NCBI GenBank assembly: GCA_025201865.1
Contig: MU602736.1
Location: 1 to 35,768, forward strand
Reading direction: 5' to 3'
From: Ramicandelaber brevisporus
Taxonomy: Eukaryota; Kickxellomycota; Ramicandelaberales; Ramicandelaberaceae
Length of the DNA: 35,768 nucleotides
In this document: in pieces, positions 27,640-35,768 of the stretch
How the letters are laid out: every line of letters starts with the position of its first letter
Numbering within the stretch: the first letter of the stretch is position 1
Notes under the pieces: generated by a model
Databases searched by the model: none
Told to the model about the DNA's origin: nothing
Seen by the model: the letters and a program-made list of their open reading frames with translations, nothing else
Position numbers and translations under genes: made by a program

Positions 27640-29619
27640 ATGCAAAAGAACAAACCTGAAACACCACCACCACGCCACCAGAATCAACATCAGCACAACC
27701 AGAACCAGCAGCAACCAGAAACACAAACTCAAAAACGCAAACGCAAACGCGAAGCCAAAACCAAGACCACCAAAACCAAAGCCGAACACGAACACGAGCA
27801 CCAGCAGTCCCCACTTGAACCAGTTGAACACCGTACCAGGCTTAACAGTGAGCACCAGTTTGACATCTACACCAGCACGACTTATGACCATGTCGAAATA
27901 GGGCGACTGGACATGCGCTTACCAGCTGTGCCCGTGGACCACGAGATGGCAAGCACACTGCCAATCAAACCACTGGCAAGGCTCTTTGCTCCACCTGTTC
28001 CTCCTCCAACTTCTACCAAGACACAGGCAACCTTGCAAAAGCTGCGGAACATGATTGATGATGCTGATGGCCAGCGGAAGCTGGACAGGGTTATCAAGGA
28101 CTGCCTCTCCGAAATGAAGAGGCAGCTTCCTTACCTGCCTCATTGCACTGTGTGTGCCCACAAGGTTATGATCGAATTGAAGTATTACGTCAGATACCGT
28201 CTTCAGCGTGGCTTCGGTGTTGGTCTTGGTGATGGTGAGAGACTCGAGCCACGGGGTGGTTCATGGGTTAGCGAAGAGCATCTTGAAGCAGAACACAAGC
28301 ACACCAAAGAAGAGGAAGCAATACTACTGGGTGACGAGAACGAGGTGGTTCAGCTGGCATGTGATCCCGGCGTCCGCTACTTGTTGACCATTGTAGCAAT
28401 GTGGTCTCGCTGTCCGGTCGTACAGTATCTCATTCTAGCCGTCGTGTCTCGTTACATGAAGACTGCTCAGATGAAGCTCATTCCAGGTATCACGCCTAAC
28501 GCCCAAAAGGCTGGTGAAGTCAAAAAGGCTATTTCGCAAGTGTTGATGTATCGAGTCATCATCCGTTTCACCAAAACTGAGTGGAAGCGTTTCACATTTG
28601 CTAGTACAAGTTGCGAGATTGGCACAAAACTGGCTGTTGCTGAAGCTTCTGTAGCTGAAACATTCGTTGCTCTCATCACTAGCTACGCCGAGCGTGATGC
28701 GTTGCTGGCCACCGTGCCAGGATCCAAAAAAGAAGCTGCTGGCATTCTAGCTTTCTTGGCCCATGACTCCAAAGAAGCTACCGATTTCCGTGCTGCTATT
28801 AGCATGTTGCTTCCGGAGTGCAATGAGGACATGGTATCCGACTGGATAGAAGCAAACAAGGCATCATTGGTCAGCATATGCAGCAATTATCTGTGCATTT
28901 GGCGCAGCAAGCCTGAAGATGTGACAAAGCTGCCGCCACTGCCAACCAATGCTACTAAAGACTCTCAAGGTAATTCTGATTGGCATGACAAGGCTTTCAA
29001 GCTGCGCCGCGGCATCATTGCTGGTTTGCACATCAAGGCTGGCCAAGCTGACGCCAGCGTATGTATCCACAGTGCTACTACTAATCGACTGCGCACTCTC
29101 ATCTACAGCCACTTCCACCCCACTGCTCGTCTGAGCATGGCTATTGGCGAAGGGTACGACGGTGATTTCCGTATCAAATATGCACTGGACATTCTGCTCG
29201 GTGCACTCCCGTGCTTCTATTGCAACGAGTATCGCTCCTCGGCACTCTGTGCGGTCTGCCATCATCACACTGTTAAACCAGGCAGTTTATTCAAAGTGGT
29301 CATTAAGAAGAGTGATGTCGCTTCTGCTGTTGCTGTTGCTGCTACCAAAGCACAAGCCACACTCCCTCCCATTGTTGCATCTGATGGTGATGATGATGAT
29401 GACGATGTAATGGTCATTGACCAGGATCCATTTGATAATGATTCAGCCTCTGAAACAAATAATGATATGGATACTGAAATGGAGTCTGTGGATGATGATT
29501 GTGAATTGGACATTGATCTGAGTTCTCTTGCTATCACTGAGACTGATGATGATATTGATGATATTGATGATATTGATGAGACTGATGAGACTGACGATGA
29601 GGCTGACGATGAGACTGAC

Positions 29620-29678
<59 letters not shown>

Positions 29679-30312
29679 CGATGGTGCTGGTGCTGGTGGT
29701 GGTGGTGCTGATGAGAAATTCTCATTTTTTGGTAGAATATCCGGTCTGTTCGACATGTCGGGATCATCTCAGGGCAGACTGCCTAGAAGCTGCAAGCAAT
29801 GTCTCAAGTGCGAAGTGATTTTGGATAGAGACATGAATGCAGCTTTATCAATTGGATGGATTGCGCTGTGGCAGTCGCATGAGCTCTCAGCCAACCATCA
29901 AGCAGGTGTATTTGTTGAGTCAAACGCTGAACTGTCGCCACCCGCATTCCGCCCACAAACCAAGTGGTTGCTTGGATGGAATAGGGCTTCACTGTGGAAG
30001 AAAAAAACAGCCAAAAAGGATAAAGCTCGTCTCTGGAAGTTGATTGCGCAGCGTCATGAGCTGTACAAGGAAGCACTAGCAGGAAAGAAGAGGAACAAGG
30101 AGGCACTCGGCTCTACACTCGCCATGATTAAGAAGCTAAACAGTGAGCTTCGTGGCAAGCACCGACCTAAAGACAAGTTGACATACCGCAATGCTTCGAA
30201 TAAATTATTAGCACTGCGAGCCAAAGTGATTAGAATCAACTGGAGCAACAAGCATATTGAGAAAGTCATCAAGGTGCTGACGGCGTTGAATCGCATGATT
30301 GACAAGCAATAA
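27640..30312 (+). CDS. Fanzor (eukaryotic TnpB-like RNA-guided nuclease)
   Basis: This encodes 890 residues from an ATG at 27640. Fanzors are eukaryotic relatives of transposon TnpB and Cas12 that cut DNA guided by an omega RNA. RuvC-I is CDPGVRYLLTIVA (Asp242). RuvC-II is FYCNEYRSSALCAVC (Glu530), which also begins the zinc ribbon (Cys537, Cys540). The second half of the ribbon is CKQCLKC (718, 721, 724), directly followed by RuvC-III, LDRDMNAALSIGW (729-741). Residues 32-47 (QKRKRKREAKTKTTKT) are a likely nuclear signal after a His/Gln-rich start. The zinc ribbon is split by about 177 residues, acidic, with 22 consecutive Asp and a Gly-rich stretch. The C-terminal ~150 residues after RuvC-III are basic and helical. 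There is no frameshift or stop. Assignment to Fanzor1 or Fanzor2 is not settled; a degenerate TnpB-like transposase is the alternative. Confidence 0.85.
29617..29682 (+). repeat. GAT/GAC triplet repeat encoding 22 Asp
   Basis: A GAT triplet array within the Fanzor frame, mostly pure GAT with GAC at the start and end. More degenerate GATGATATT and GACGAT units precede it from about 29540. Length variation between strains is likely. Confidence 0.95.
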
Positions 30313-30501
30313 CAACACGCAACCAATAATTAGTTAAAGTTTAAAATTTACTCTTATTTTCATTTTTTGTATTTGAACGTGGCTGATACGGAGGCAGTCT
30401 TACAGTGGTTCTGTTCGCCGTGCATGTTGATTGGATCCGGTAATTCGGATAATCGTTGTTTTAAAATTGTTCGCAACATCAAATTAGCCGTCCTTTCCAG
30501 C

Positions 30502-30510
30502 TATATATAA
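30502..30510 (+). promoter_or_regulatory. TATA box
   Basis: TATATATAA lies 190 bp after the Fanzor stop and 476 bp before the next ATG on the same strand. It is the likely core promoter of the protease-like gene, giving a long leader. Confidence 0.5.
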
Positions 30511-30772
30511 GCTACGAATAAATGCTCGATGCCAAGCTCGGACCGTGTGCTTGGCGCATTCTTGTGCAATCATAACCGTGCTCTCTTTACATTCTCTTTT
30601 GTGCTCATTTCGACATCAGCTTGTTGCTTTCTTTCTTGATACTCCGCTAAAGCCGGTCCCAGTCCAAAAAACCACTCTCTCTTTTTTATTTTTTGTGGGC
30701 GACTATCAACTTCGACCAAGTGCACTTTTCTTTCTTTCTTTCTTTCTTTCCTTTTTATCCCCCCTGGCATCG

Positions 30773-30798
30773 CACACACACACACACACACACACACA
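30773..30798 (+). repeat. (CA)13 microsatellite
   Basis: Thirteen perfect CA units in the leader of the protease-like gene, preceded by a TTTC tetramer run. Confidence 0.95.
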
Positions 30799-30985
30799 AG
30801 GCTCGGTAGCTGACTAGCTGGTCTGTTCCTTTTCCCTCTTTCTTTCTCTCCCTCTCTCTTCCTTCCTCCTCCTCCCTCCTTTTCGAACTCCTTTGGACCG
30901 GTTTGCTTGTCCTTTTTCCTTGTCCCTCTACAGTCTCTTCAGCTCGATCTATTGTTTATATACCTCAATACTTTTTTTTGCAGAC

Positions 30986-32035
30986 ATGCGTGCGTTCAGC
31001 GTCTTCGGCTCCCTGGCCACAGTGGCCGTCCTCTCCACAGCCGTCTCAGCTTTCGAGCCGCGCCTGCACAAGCGCCTGGTAGGTGGCCAAAACATTGGCT
31101 CGAATGTCACTTACATGGCTCACATCGGTGTCCTCCCGAAGCCCTTCAACGCCAGCAACCCCGACAACCAGAAGGGCAACGGCGGTGGCCCCGATGCCCA
31201 GTTCATCTGCTCTGGTGTCATCATCAGCCCACGCTTCGTTGTGACCGCTGCCCACTGCTTCCTCGACCGCACTAGCAATGCCACCAGCGCAGGCGACCCA
31301 CCTATGATCCCTGTTGAGCGTCTCTTTATTGGCGTAGGCAGCGTTGAATCGGCAAAGAGTATCCCAATTGGCGTCAAAGGCGTTAGAATCACAAAGGAGT
31401 TCTCGTACACAACTCTTGAGAATGACATTGGTCTTGTCGAGCTGGCAACTCCACTCACATTTGGCTCAAACCCACCAATTAGTGCCCTCAAGGCCACCAC
31501 TGCTCCAATCATTGAGAACCAGGCACTGACTCTTCTTGGCTGGGGCAAGACCTCTCTGACCGCCAACACTTCAAACCCTATTCTCCAAGGTGTCAACCTC
31601 GTTACCGGTATGACCAGCGATTGCAAGGCTGCCTCGTCCATCTTCGATACCCAGGACGGCAAGCTCATTTGCACCGCCCCATCCGTCGGCAAGGGCCCCT
31701 GTGCCGGTGATGGTGGCAGCCCATTGGTTGCCAAGCAGGATGGCCAGCAGGTTCTGGTTGGTTTGCTCGGTTTTGCCAAGAATCGCAACGGTACTGCACC
31801 AATGGACTGTGCCTCCAAGGATATCTTCTCATTCTACGCTCATGTTAGCCAGTATGCCGATTTCATCAAGCGTGCCACCAACCTGACTGACGATGACTTC
31901 CTGCTTGCCCCAGCCCCAGACTCCAGCAAGGACAAGGCTCCAGCCAGCACGCCAAACAGCGCCTCGTCTATCAAGACGGGCACTGCATTCGCCAGCGTGG
32001 CTGTCGTCGCCGCTGCCATGGCTGCCCTCTTCTAA
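30986..32035 (+). CDS. GPI-anchored trypsin-like protein lacking the catalytic serine (pseudoprotease)
   Basis: This encodes 349 residues from an ATG at 30986. It has a signal peptide (MRAFSVFGSLATVAVLSTAV), a basic activation-like site (LHKR|LVGGQN) and an S1 protease fold. His90 (VTAAHC) and Asp147 (LENDIGLVEL) of the triad are kept. The serine motif, normally GDSGGPL, reads CAGDGGSPLV: the serine position is Gly243, and a serine appears two residues later. Peptidase activity is therefore expected to be lost. The C-terminus has a Pro/Ser/Lys spacer and a hydrophobic end (TAFASVAVVAAAMAALF) typical of a GPI signal. Several NxT/NxS sites suggest glycosylation. Its codon use is biased, suggesting real expression. 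An intact relative lies 1 kb away on the other strand. Confidence 0.88.
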   Translation: MRAFSVFGSLATVAVLSTAVSAFEPRLHKRLVGGQNIGSNVTYMAHIGVLPKPFNASNPDNQKGNGGGPDAQFICSGVIISPRFVVTAAHCFLDRTSNATSAGDPPMIPVERLFIGVGSVESAKSIPIGVKGVRITKEFSYTTLENDIGLVELATPLTFGSNPPISALKATTAPIIENQALTLLGWGKTSLTANTSNPILQGVNLVTGMTSDCKAASSIFDTQDGKLICTAPSVGKGPCAGDGGSPLVAKQDGQQVLVGLLGFAKNRNGTAPMDCASKDIFSFYAHVSQYADFIKRATNLTDDDFLLAPAPDSSKDKAPASTPNSASSIKTGTAFASVAVVAAAMAALF

Positions 32036-32156
32036 ACAAATCAATCATAATGAGCATCTCTTTAACTCCCCCCTTTCCTCCTTTTCCCTCCAATTTTCTT
32101 GTTAATCCTAAGTTGATGTCTTTCACAAATGATAATCTTTTTCAAAGAGGTTAGGT

Positions 32157-32624
32157 TTAGAATCCAAACTGCTTAAGAACACCAGTGGCAATGACGGAGC
32201 CATAGAGGGCAATGCCGAGATTGACCGCCAGGCATGCAGCACCCAGCAGAGCACCGAACTCACGGCCCTTTGGACCATGCTTGCGGTAGCCATTGGCGTA
32301 CAGCTGGCGAGCCAGGATGTACACGCCGCCAGCGATGGCCGAGTATCTTGGCTGGTACAGAGCAGCAGCCAGGGTAATGCTCTGAATGACTGGCAGAGCC
32401 TCGAGGTAGTTTTGGTGAGCGCGCTGGTGGTTGTTGAACTCGAGCCACTCCTCGTCGGTCAGCTTGGCGGCGTAGCGGCCGTTGCCGTTGTCAGGGTAGT
32501 CGACCTTCAGCTTCTTGCGGAGTGGCATCACGCTGAAGCCTTGGATGTAGCACTGGACGCCCATGCCGACAACGGCGAGAACGTTCCAAGCAAACTCGGG
32601 CTGCAGAGTCAAAGCGGAGGCCAT
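32157..32624 (-). CDS. Microsomal glutathione S-transferase 3-like (MAPEG family)
   Basis: This encodes 155 residues from an ATG at 32624, matching the family length. MAPEG enzymes are four-helix ER or mitochondrial outer-membrane proteins; the MGST3 group conjugates glutathione and reduces lipid peroxides. The signature FNNHQRAHQNYLEALPVI matches the MGST3 FNCxQRAHQNxLE motif. Other features are a first helix (FAWNVLAVVGMGVQCYIQGF), PRYSAIAGGVYILARQLYANGY and a last hydrophobic helix (LLGAACLAVNLGIALYGSVI). The leader is rich in CACACA. It is convergent with the protease-like gene (121 bp). Confidence 0.95.
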   Translation of the reverse strand: MASALTLQPEFAWNVLAVVGMGVQCYIQGFSVMPLRKKLKVDYPDNGNGRYAAKLTDEEWLEFNNHQRAHQNYLEALPVIQSITLAAALYQPRYSAIAGGVYILARQLYANGYRKHGPKGREFGALLGAACLAVNLGIALYGSVIATGVLKQFGF

Positions 32625-33069
32625 TGTGTGCGTGTGTGTGTGTGTGTTGTCAGGTATTGAGTTTTGTTTGCGGGGTGCAGGTGTGTGTATGTGAGTGTGT
32701 GTGGAGAGAGGGGAGTATCTAGGAGAGTGTGCTTGTTGTGAGCAGGTTCTCGCTTGAAGGGGGAAGGGAGGGAAGGAGAATGTACACTGACTGATATAGT
32801 CGGATTTTGCTCGGCTTCGCGGTATAGAACGAGTCACATGCCTAGATCTCTGTTTTGGCCAACGTGTTCGCTTTTGTCTGGTTATCTTCCCTTTTTGTCA
32901 GCAACGGAATCTACGTCGGTAGGATACATTTCGGATTCACTTTCGGGAACATGTGCAGCCAGACAGAGGGACAGAGAGAGGGGGTATTGAAAGGAAGGAG
33001 AAAGGTAAGGAAGTATGAGGAAGTATTGGACAGGCGAAGGTGGTAGGATGGAAGGAAGGAAGGAAGGAA
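32625..33069 (-). promoter_or_regulatory. MGST3 promoter and leader; 3' flank of the protease gene
   Basis: GTGTGTGT-rich (about 32628-32700) and GGGAAGG-rich stretches near the MGST3 start; a GGAAGGAA tetramer run at about 33050-33068. No gene is seen. Confidence 0.5.
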
Positions 33070-34422
33070 TTAAAAGAGGGTAAAGAGGATGGCAACGGCA
33101 CCAAGGCCAGCGGCAGACGACGTCAGGATGGACGAGGACAAAGCACCGTTGTCCTTTCCGGGGAGGTTGCTAGATCCCTCGCCACTCTTCTTGCCTTTAT
33201 CCTGCGATTGGTTTTGGAGGTCTGGCGGATTGACTGGGCCGTCATCGTTGCTGTTAGGGGTATTGGTTGGTGCACTGCCGTCGCTCGCAGAGGAGGAGCT
33301 GGAAGCAGAGGCCGATGCCGAAGATGTGGTGGATGGCTTGGCAGAGGACGGCGCTGGAGGAGCTGGCTTCTTTCCAGCGTCGACTGGGCGACCAAGACTG
33401 CCACCGTCTGAGCCAGGCTGCAACACTGGACCAGGAGTGTTATCGGCTGGTGGTGGCGGTGGCGGCGGTGGCGAGTTGTCTTCAGAGCCATTGCTGTTGC
33501 CAGTACCAGCAGCGAGCTCGCCGGATGAAATGCTGGTTACCTGCGAGATCCATGGGATGTAGTTGCTGACACGAGTGTAGAAGGAGACTGATCCCTTAGA
33601 AGCGCATGCACGGCTCGATGGAGTGATATAGTTGGCATCGAAACTGACAATACCAGCCTGTGCAAATCCACCGTTGGACGAAGCGAGGAACAGCGGACCG
33701 CCAGAGTCGCCGAAGCAGCCGCTCTCACCGTCCTGAGGAATTGTGCACACAAAGATGCCGTTAGAGTCAGTGTACTCACCGGCACCCTTCTGGCATGTAT
33801 CGACGTCGCCAACCGTCAAGCCCACCTTCATCAAGTTGGACGAGGTTGAGCCCTTGTTGTTGACCCAGCCGTAGCCGGCCAAAGTCAGCTGGTCGCCATC
33901 GCTAATCGAGCTAGTGAGGATACCAATCTGCTGCGCTTTGCCAGCCGAAAGCTTTATTGGAGTCGCGAGACGCAAGAGAGCAATGTCCTGGTGCATCGTG
34001 CTCGAGTCGTACTGTGGGTGTGGGATGACGCGCGACACTTTGAACTGAGCTGTAGCTGCCGCCGAAGTGGCCGTGCCGGTGCCAACAACAACCGAAAGCG
34101 ATGATGGCAGCACTGGCTTGTACGCGCCAGGTCCAGAGGATGCTGGGTCTGGAGCAGCTACGCAATGAGCAGCGGTCAGAATCCAGTTGGAGCCAATGAT
34201 GGATCCACCGCATGTCTGGCGGCCATTTGACAGAACGGATGCCATGAATGGGAATTCGTTAGTGCCGGCACGAGTACCGCCAATGATGTTGTCCTGATCG
34301 CGATTGTTGTCGATAGTGCCGAATGCGCGACTGTTCTTCACAACTTCGGACTCGGGCAAGGCATTGGCGCATGCCAAAGCTGCCGCCACAACTGCTGCCG
34401 AGTACACTGAGACGCGAACCAT
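33070..34422 (-). CDS. GPI-anchored S1 (chymotrypsin-fold) serine protease, intact triad
   Basis: This encodes 450 residues from an ATG at 34422. A signal peptide (MVRVSVYSAAVVAAALACAN) and a propeptide precede the mature start DNIIGGTRAG. The triad is complete: His86 (LTAAHC), Asp146 (HQDIALLRL) and Ser240 (GCFGDSGGPLF). The position equal to chymotrypsin 189 is Ser234, so the primary specificity may be chymotrypsin-like rather than trypsin-like. After the catalytic domain (about residue 300) there is a long Pro/Ser/Asn-rich stalk including eight prolines in a row. The C-terminus (SSSILTSSAAGLGAVAILFT) is a likely GPI signal, so the enzyme would sit at the cell surface or wall. Confidence 0.93.
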   Translation of the reverse strand: MVRVSVYSAAVVAAALACANALPESEVVKNSRAFGTIDNNRDQDNIIGGTRAGTNEFPFMASVLSNGRQTCGGSIIGSNWILTAAHCVAAPDPASSGPGAYKPVLPSSLSVVVGTGTATSAAATAQFKVSRVIPHPQYDSSTMHQDIALLRLATPIKLSAGKAQQIGILTSSISDGDQLTLAGYGWVNNKGSTSSNLMKVGLTVGDVDTCQKGAGEYTDSNGIFVCTIPQDGESGCFGDSGGPLFLASSNGGFAQAGIVSFDANYITPSSRACASKGSVSFYTRVSNYIPWISQVTSISSGELAAGTGNSNGSEDNSPPPPPPPPADNTPGPVLQPGSDGGSLGRPVDAGKKPAPPAPSSAKPSTTSSASASASSSSSASDGSAPTNTPNSNDDGPVNPPDLQNQSQDKGKKSGEGSSNLPGKDNGALSSSILTSSAAGLGAVAILFTLF

Positions 34423-35670
34423 TATTCGTTGGATGGCCAAGGAGAAGACGCTGTAGACGTTAGGAGGAAGGGTGAGGGTTTGGAGATTAGTTGGGACCTG
34501 CCGCAGACAAAGAAAAAAAAAGGAGGACGAGTTTCGAAAGGACGAAGAACTGAACTGTATGACGAGATACGAAAAGGCAAGCGACCTGCTGTAAAACCAA
34601 AAGAAAAAAGCACTCGTTCAAACAAGCAAGCCTATCTATTCACAAACCGTCGACGCGGAGAAAGAGAAGGAAAGAAAGGAAGAAAGAGAAAGACAGCAAC
34701 GAGATTAGAAGCAGGAGGAGGAAGGGTCAAGGATGAAAAGGTGTGTGTGTGTGAGAATTTGATGAAGGCTGACTACGGAGCTTGCAAAGGAGGCGTGGCC
34801 TATATGGCCAGTGCTCTCTGCCGCCGAGGACGACATCCACACTCGTCTTTCACCGCTGCAAAGTTCACCACGCCAGTGTACTAACAACCGCTTCGTATTG
34901 CCTTCCCTGTAGGACGTGTACCGCGACTGCGACAGAGAGCGGAGTTTGGAATTCTGGGTGCCGACGTAACAGGCGCACACAAAAAAAAAAACAGATCCTG
35001 CTCACCTGCATTTTGACGCTGAGTTCTTTTTTTCTTTCTTTTTCTCTACTATTGCCAGGGGAAGCTCCCATGTGGACTAGCAGGCAGTCTGACCACTATG
35101 GTCATGATGGTCGCATGACATAGTAGCACCTGCTCTAATTTTAGAACATCGTCAAAAAGGCCAGATAGATAAGTTCATAGACCATTCCTCCATTTTAACG
35201 AACAGCAAGCTCACATGTGCACCGACAAGCTCTCTAACTTTTATTTCTGAAAAACGAGCAGTGTGCATGCATTCTTTTTTCTTCTTCTAGTGCAACAGTG
35301 CTGTCCGTTGAGTTAGTGCACTTCATTCGAGAGAGATACAAAAATAAAAACACAACACGAGAGACTGGCAGGCAAAGAGGATAAGGATTCCTCTCGATTA
35401 GAAGTGGACATTCACCAAAAAAAAAAAGAAGTGAATATTTTTTTGTTATAGGTGCTTCGAGATGGGTGAATCCTGCTGCGCCTCGCAATTCTCGTGTGCA
35501 TGCACGCATCTCTTGGCTCGCGTTTCCCTTCCACTCCCATTGTCTCACTTCCTTCGACAACTACTTTCTGACTTCCTCCCTCTTTATCGAACTGCTACTG
35601 CCTTGATTTCATATTACTTTTTCTCATCACATTAACTCTGCAACTCTCATCCATTCAAGTCGAGCCAGCC
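34423..35670. promoter_or_regulatory. Long divergent intergenic region
   Basis: This spans the upstream regions of the minus-strand protease and of the gene entering at 35671. It is purine-rich on the + strand to about 34740, has a GTGTGTGTGTG run there, an imperfect palindrome GGCCTATATGGCC (34797-34809), and A- and T-runs near 34980-35050 and 35420. No coding frame has motifs or codon bias. Confidence 0.5.
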
Positions 35671-35768
35671 ATGAGTTACTTGGCAAATGATCAACGTCGT
35701 TACATGGACAATTACGCCAGTAACAACAACAGTGGTGGCTCATCGATCTTCTCTCGATTATTTAGGCG
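35671..35768 (+). CDS. 5' end of an unidentified gene (truncated by the window)
   Basis: An ATG at 35671 after a C/T/A-rich leader opens a frame that runs to the window end without a stop. The 32 visible residues begin MSYLANDQRRYMDNYASNNN followed by a Ser/Gly-rich stretch and FSRLFR. Too little is visible for a family. The leader context (CATTCAAGTCGAGCCAGCC before the ATG) and Asn/Ser codons are like those of the neighbouring genes, so I consider it a probable real start. Confidence 0.45.
   Translation, partial: MSYLANDQRRYMDNYASNNNSGGSSIFSRLFR

Larger units (their letters stand above)
30313..30985 (+). promoter_or_regulatory. Fanzor 3' flank and leader of the protease-like gene
   Basis: The first ~190 bp are AT-rich 3' flank with a short stem (ATCCG/CGGAT near 30436-30451). 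A TATA box follows, then a pyrimidine-rich leader with TTTC repeats (about 30728-30751), a (CA)13 microsatellite (30773-30798) and CT-rich sequence up to the protease ATG. A hairpin at 30529-30559 pairs ATGCCAAG with CTTGGC-CAT around a 13-nt loop. TTTTTTTTGCAG immediately before the ATG resembles a 3' splice site, so a leader intron is possible. Confidence 0.5.

Noticed and set aside
29265-29756. Minus-strand poly-Ser/poly-His/poly-Met frames opposite the Fanzor gene
   Set aside because: They are shadows of the GAT triplet repeat that encodes the poly-Asp tract.
30893-30985. Upstream start of the protease-like gene (LYSLFSSIYCLYTSILFF)
   Set aside because: The upstream frame has no ATG, and the ATG at 30986 gives a standard signal peptide directly.
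32157-32837. Longer MAPEG protein with a His/Thr-rich N-terminus
   Set aside because: The extension is a translation of the CACACA-rich leader; the family start corresponds to the ATG at 32624.
34797-34809. Palindrome GGCCTATATGGCC as a possible regulator site
   Set aside because: It is a single occurrence without a known fungal factor matching it; the MADS-box consensus needs one more A/T.
1-35768. CRISPR arrays, bacterial operons, rRNA or tRNA genes
   Set aside because: No regularly spaced direct repeats, rRNA motifs or tRNA cloverleafs were found by eye, and the gene set is eukaryotic.

Overview
The window reads as nuclear DNA of a compact, intron-poor, filamentous early-diverging fungus. 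Evidence: fungal-type genes (Cdc25-like RasGEF, GPI-anchored S1 proteases, Imp2 protease, DAP1-like heme protein), very long genes without introns (a 1,732-codon RasGEF), short intergenic spaces with many divergent pairs, AATAAA poly(A) signals, TATA boxes, and glutamine, serine and aspartate homopolymers. Zoopagomycota or Mucoromycota seem more likely than Dikarya, but this is inference and no rRNA or marker gene is present. About 690 N bases (19098-19787) interrupt one gene.

Layout. 1-1.1 kb: a fragmentary region whose first ~170 bp are a 98% identical inverted copy of the promoter region at 9.48-9.65 kb. 1.1-3.2 kb: an F-box/LRR gene and an LRR gene relic. 3.3-8.5 kb: a large Cdc25-type RasGEF. 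8.5-11.3 kb: a long promoter region, a small HMG-box protein and V-ATPase subunit E. 11.4-16 kb: a probable SLF2/CANIN-type genome-stability protein divergent from TRAPPC13. 16.3-18.3 kb: a cysteine-rich secreted protein, D-aminoacyl-tRNA deacylase and Imp2. 18.4-22.2 kb: a mitochondrial PPR protein divergent from Imp2, then DTWD1. 22.3-24.7 kb: RFT1 flippase and a tiny Gly/Trp/Tyr-rich secreted protein. 25.2-27.4 kb: ribosomal P1, a DAP1-like protein and an F-box-like/ankyrin protein. 27.6-30.3 kb: a Fanzor (eukaryotic TnpB-like RNA-guided nuclease) with an uninterrupted frame. 31-34.4 kb: an S1 protease homologue that has lost its catalytic serine, an MGST3-type MAPEG enzyme and an intact S1 protease. 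35.67 kb to the end: the start of a further gene.

Most genes are housekeeping and do not form a functional cluster. The notable element is the Fanzor gene: it keeps RuvC-I (DPGVR), RuvC-II (NEYRSS), a Cys4-type zinc ribbon and RuvC-III (DRDMNAA), but its zinc ribbon is split by about 177 residues containing 22 consecutive aspartates. It sits 222 bp from a divergent F-box/ankyrin gene with no terminal repeats that I can see, so it may be a resident or domesticated copy. Other points of interest are the catalytically dead secreted protease close to an intact relative, the 9.2-kb-spaced inverted repeat, and shared promoters between functionally related genes (Imp2 and the PPR gene, both mitochondrial).
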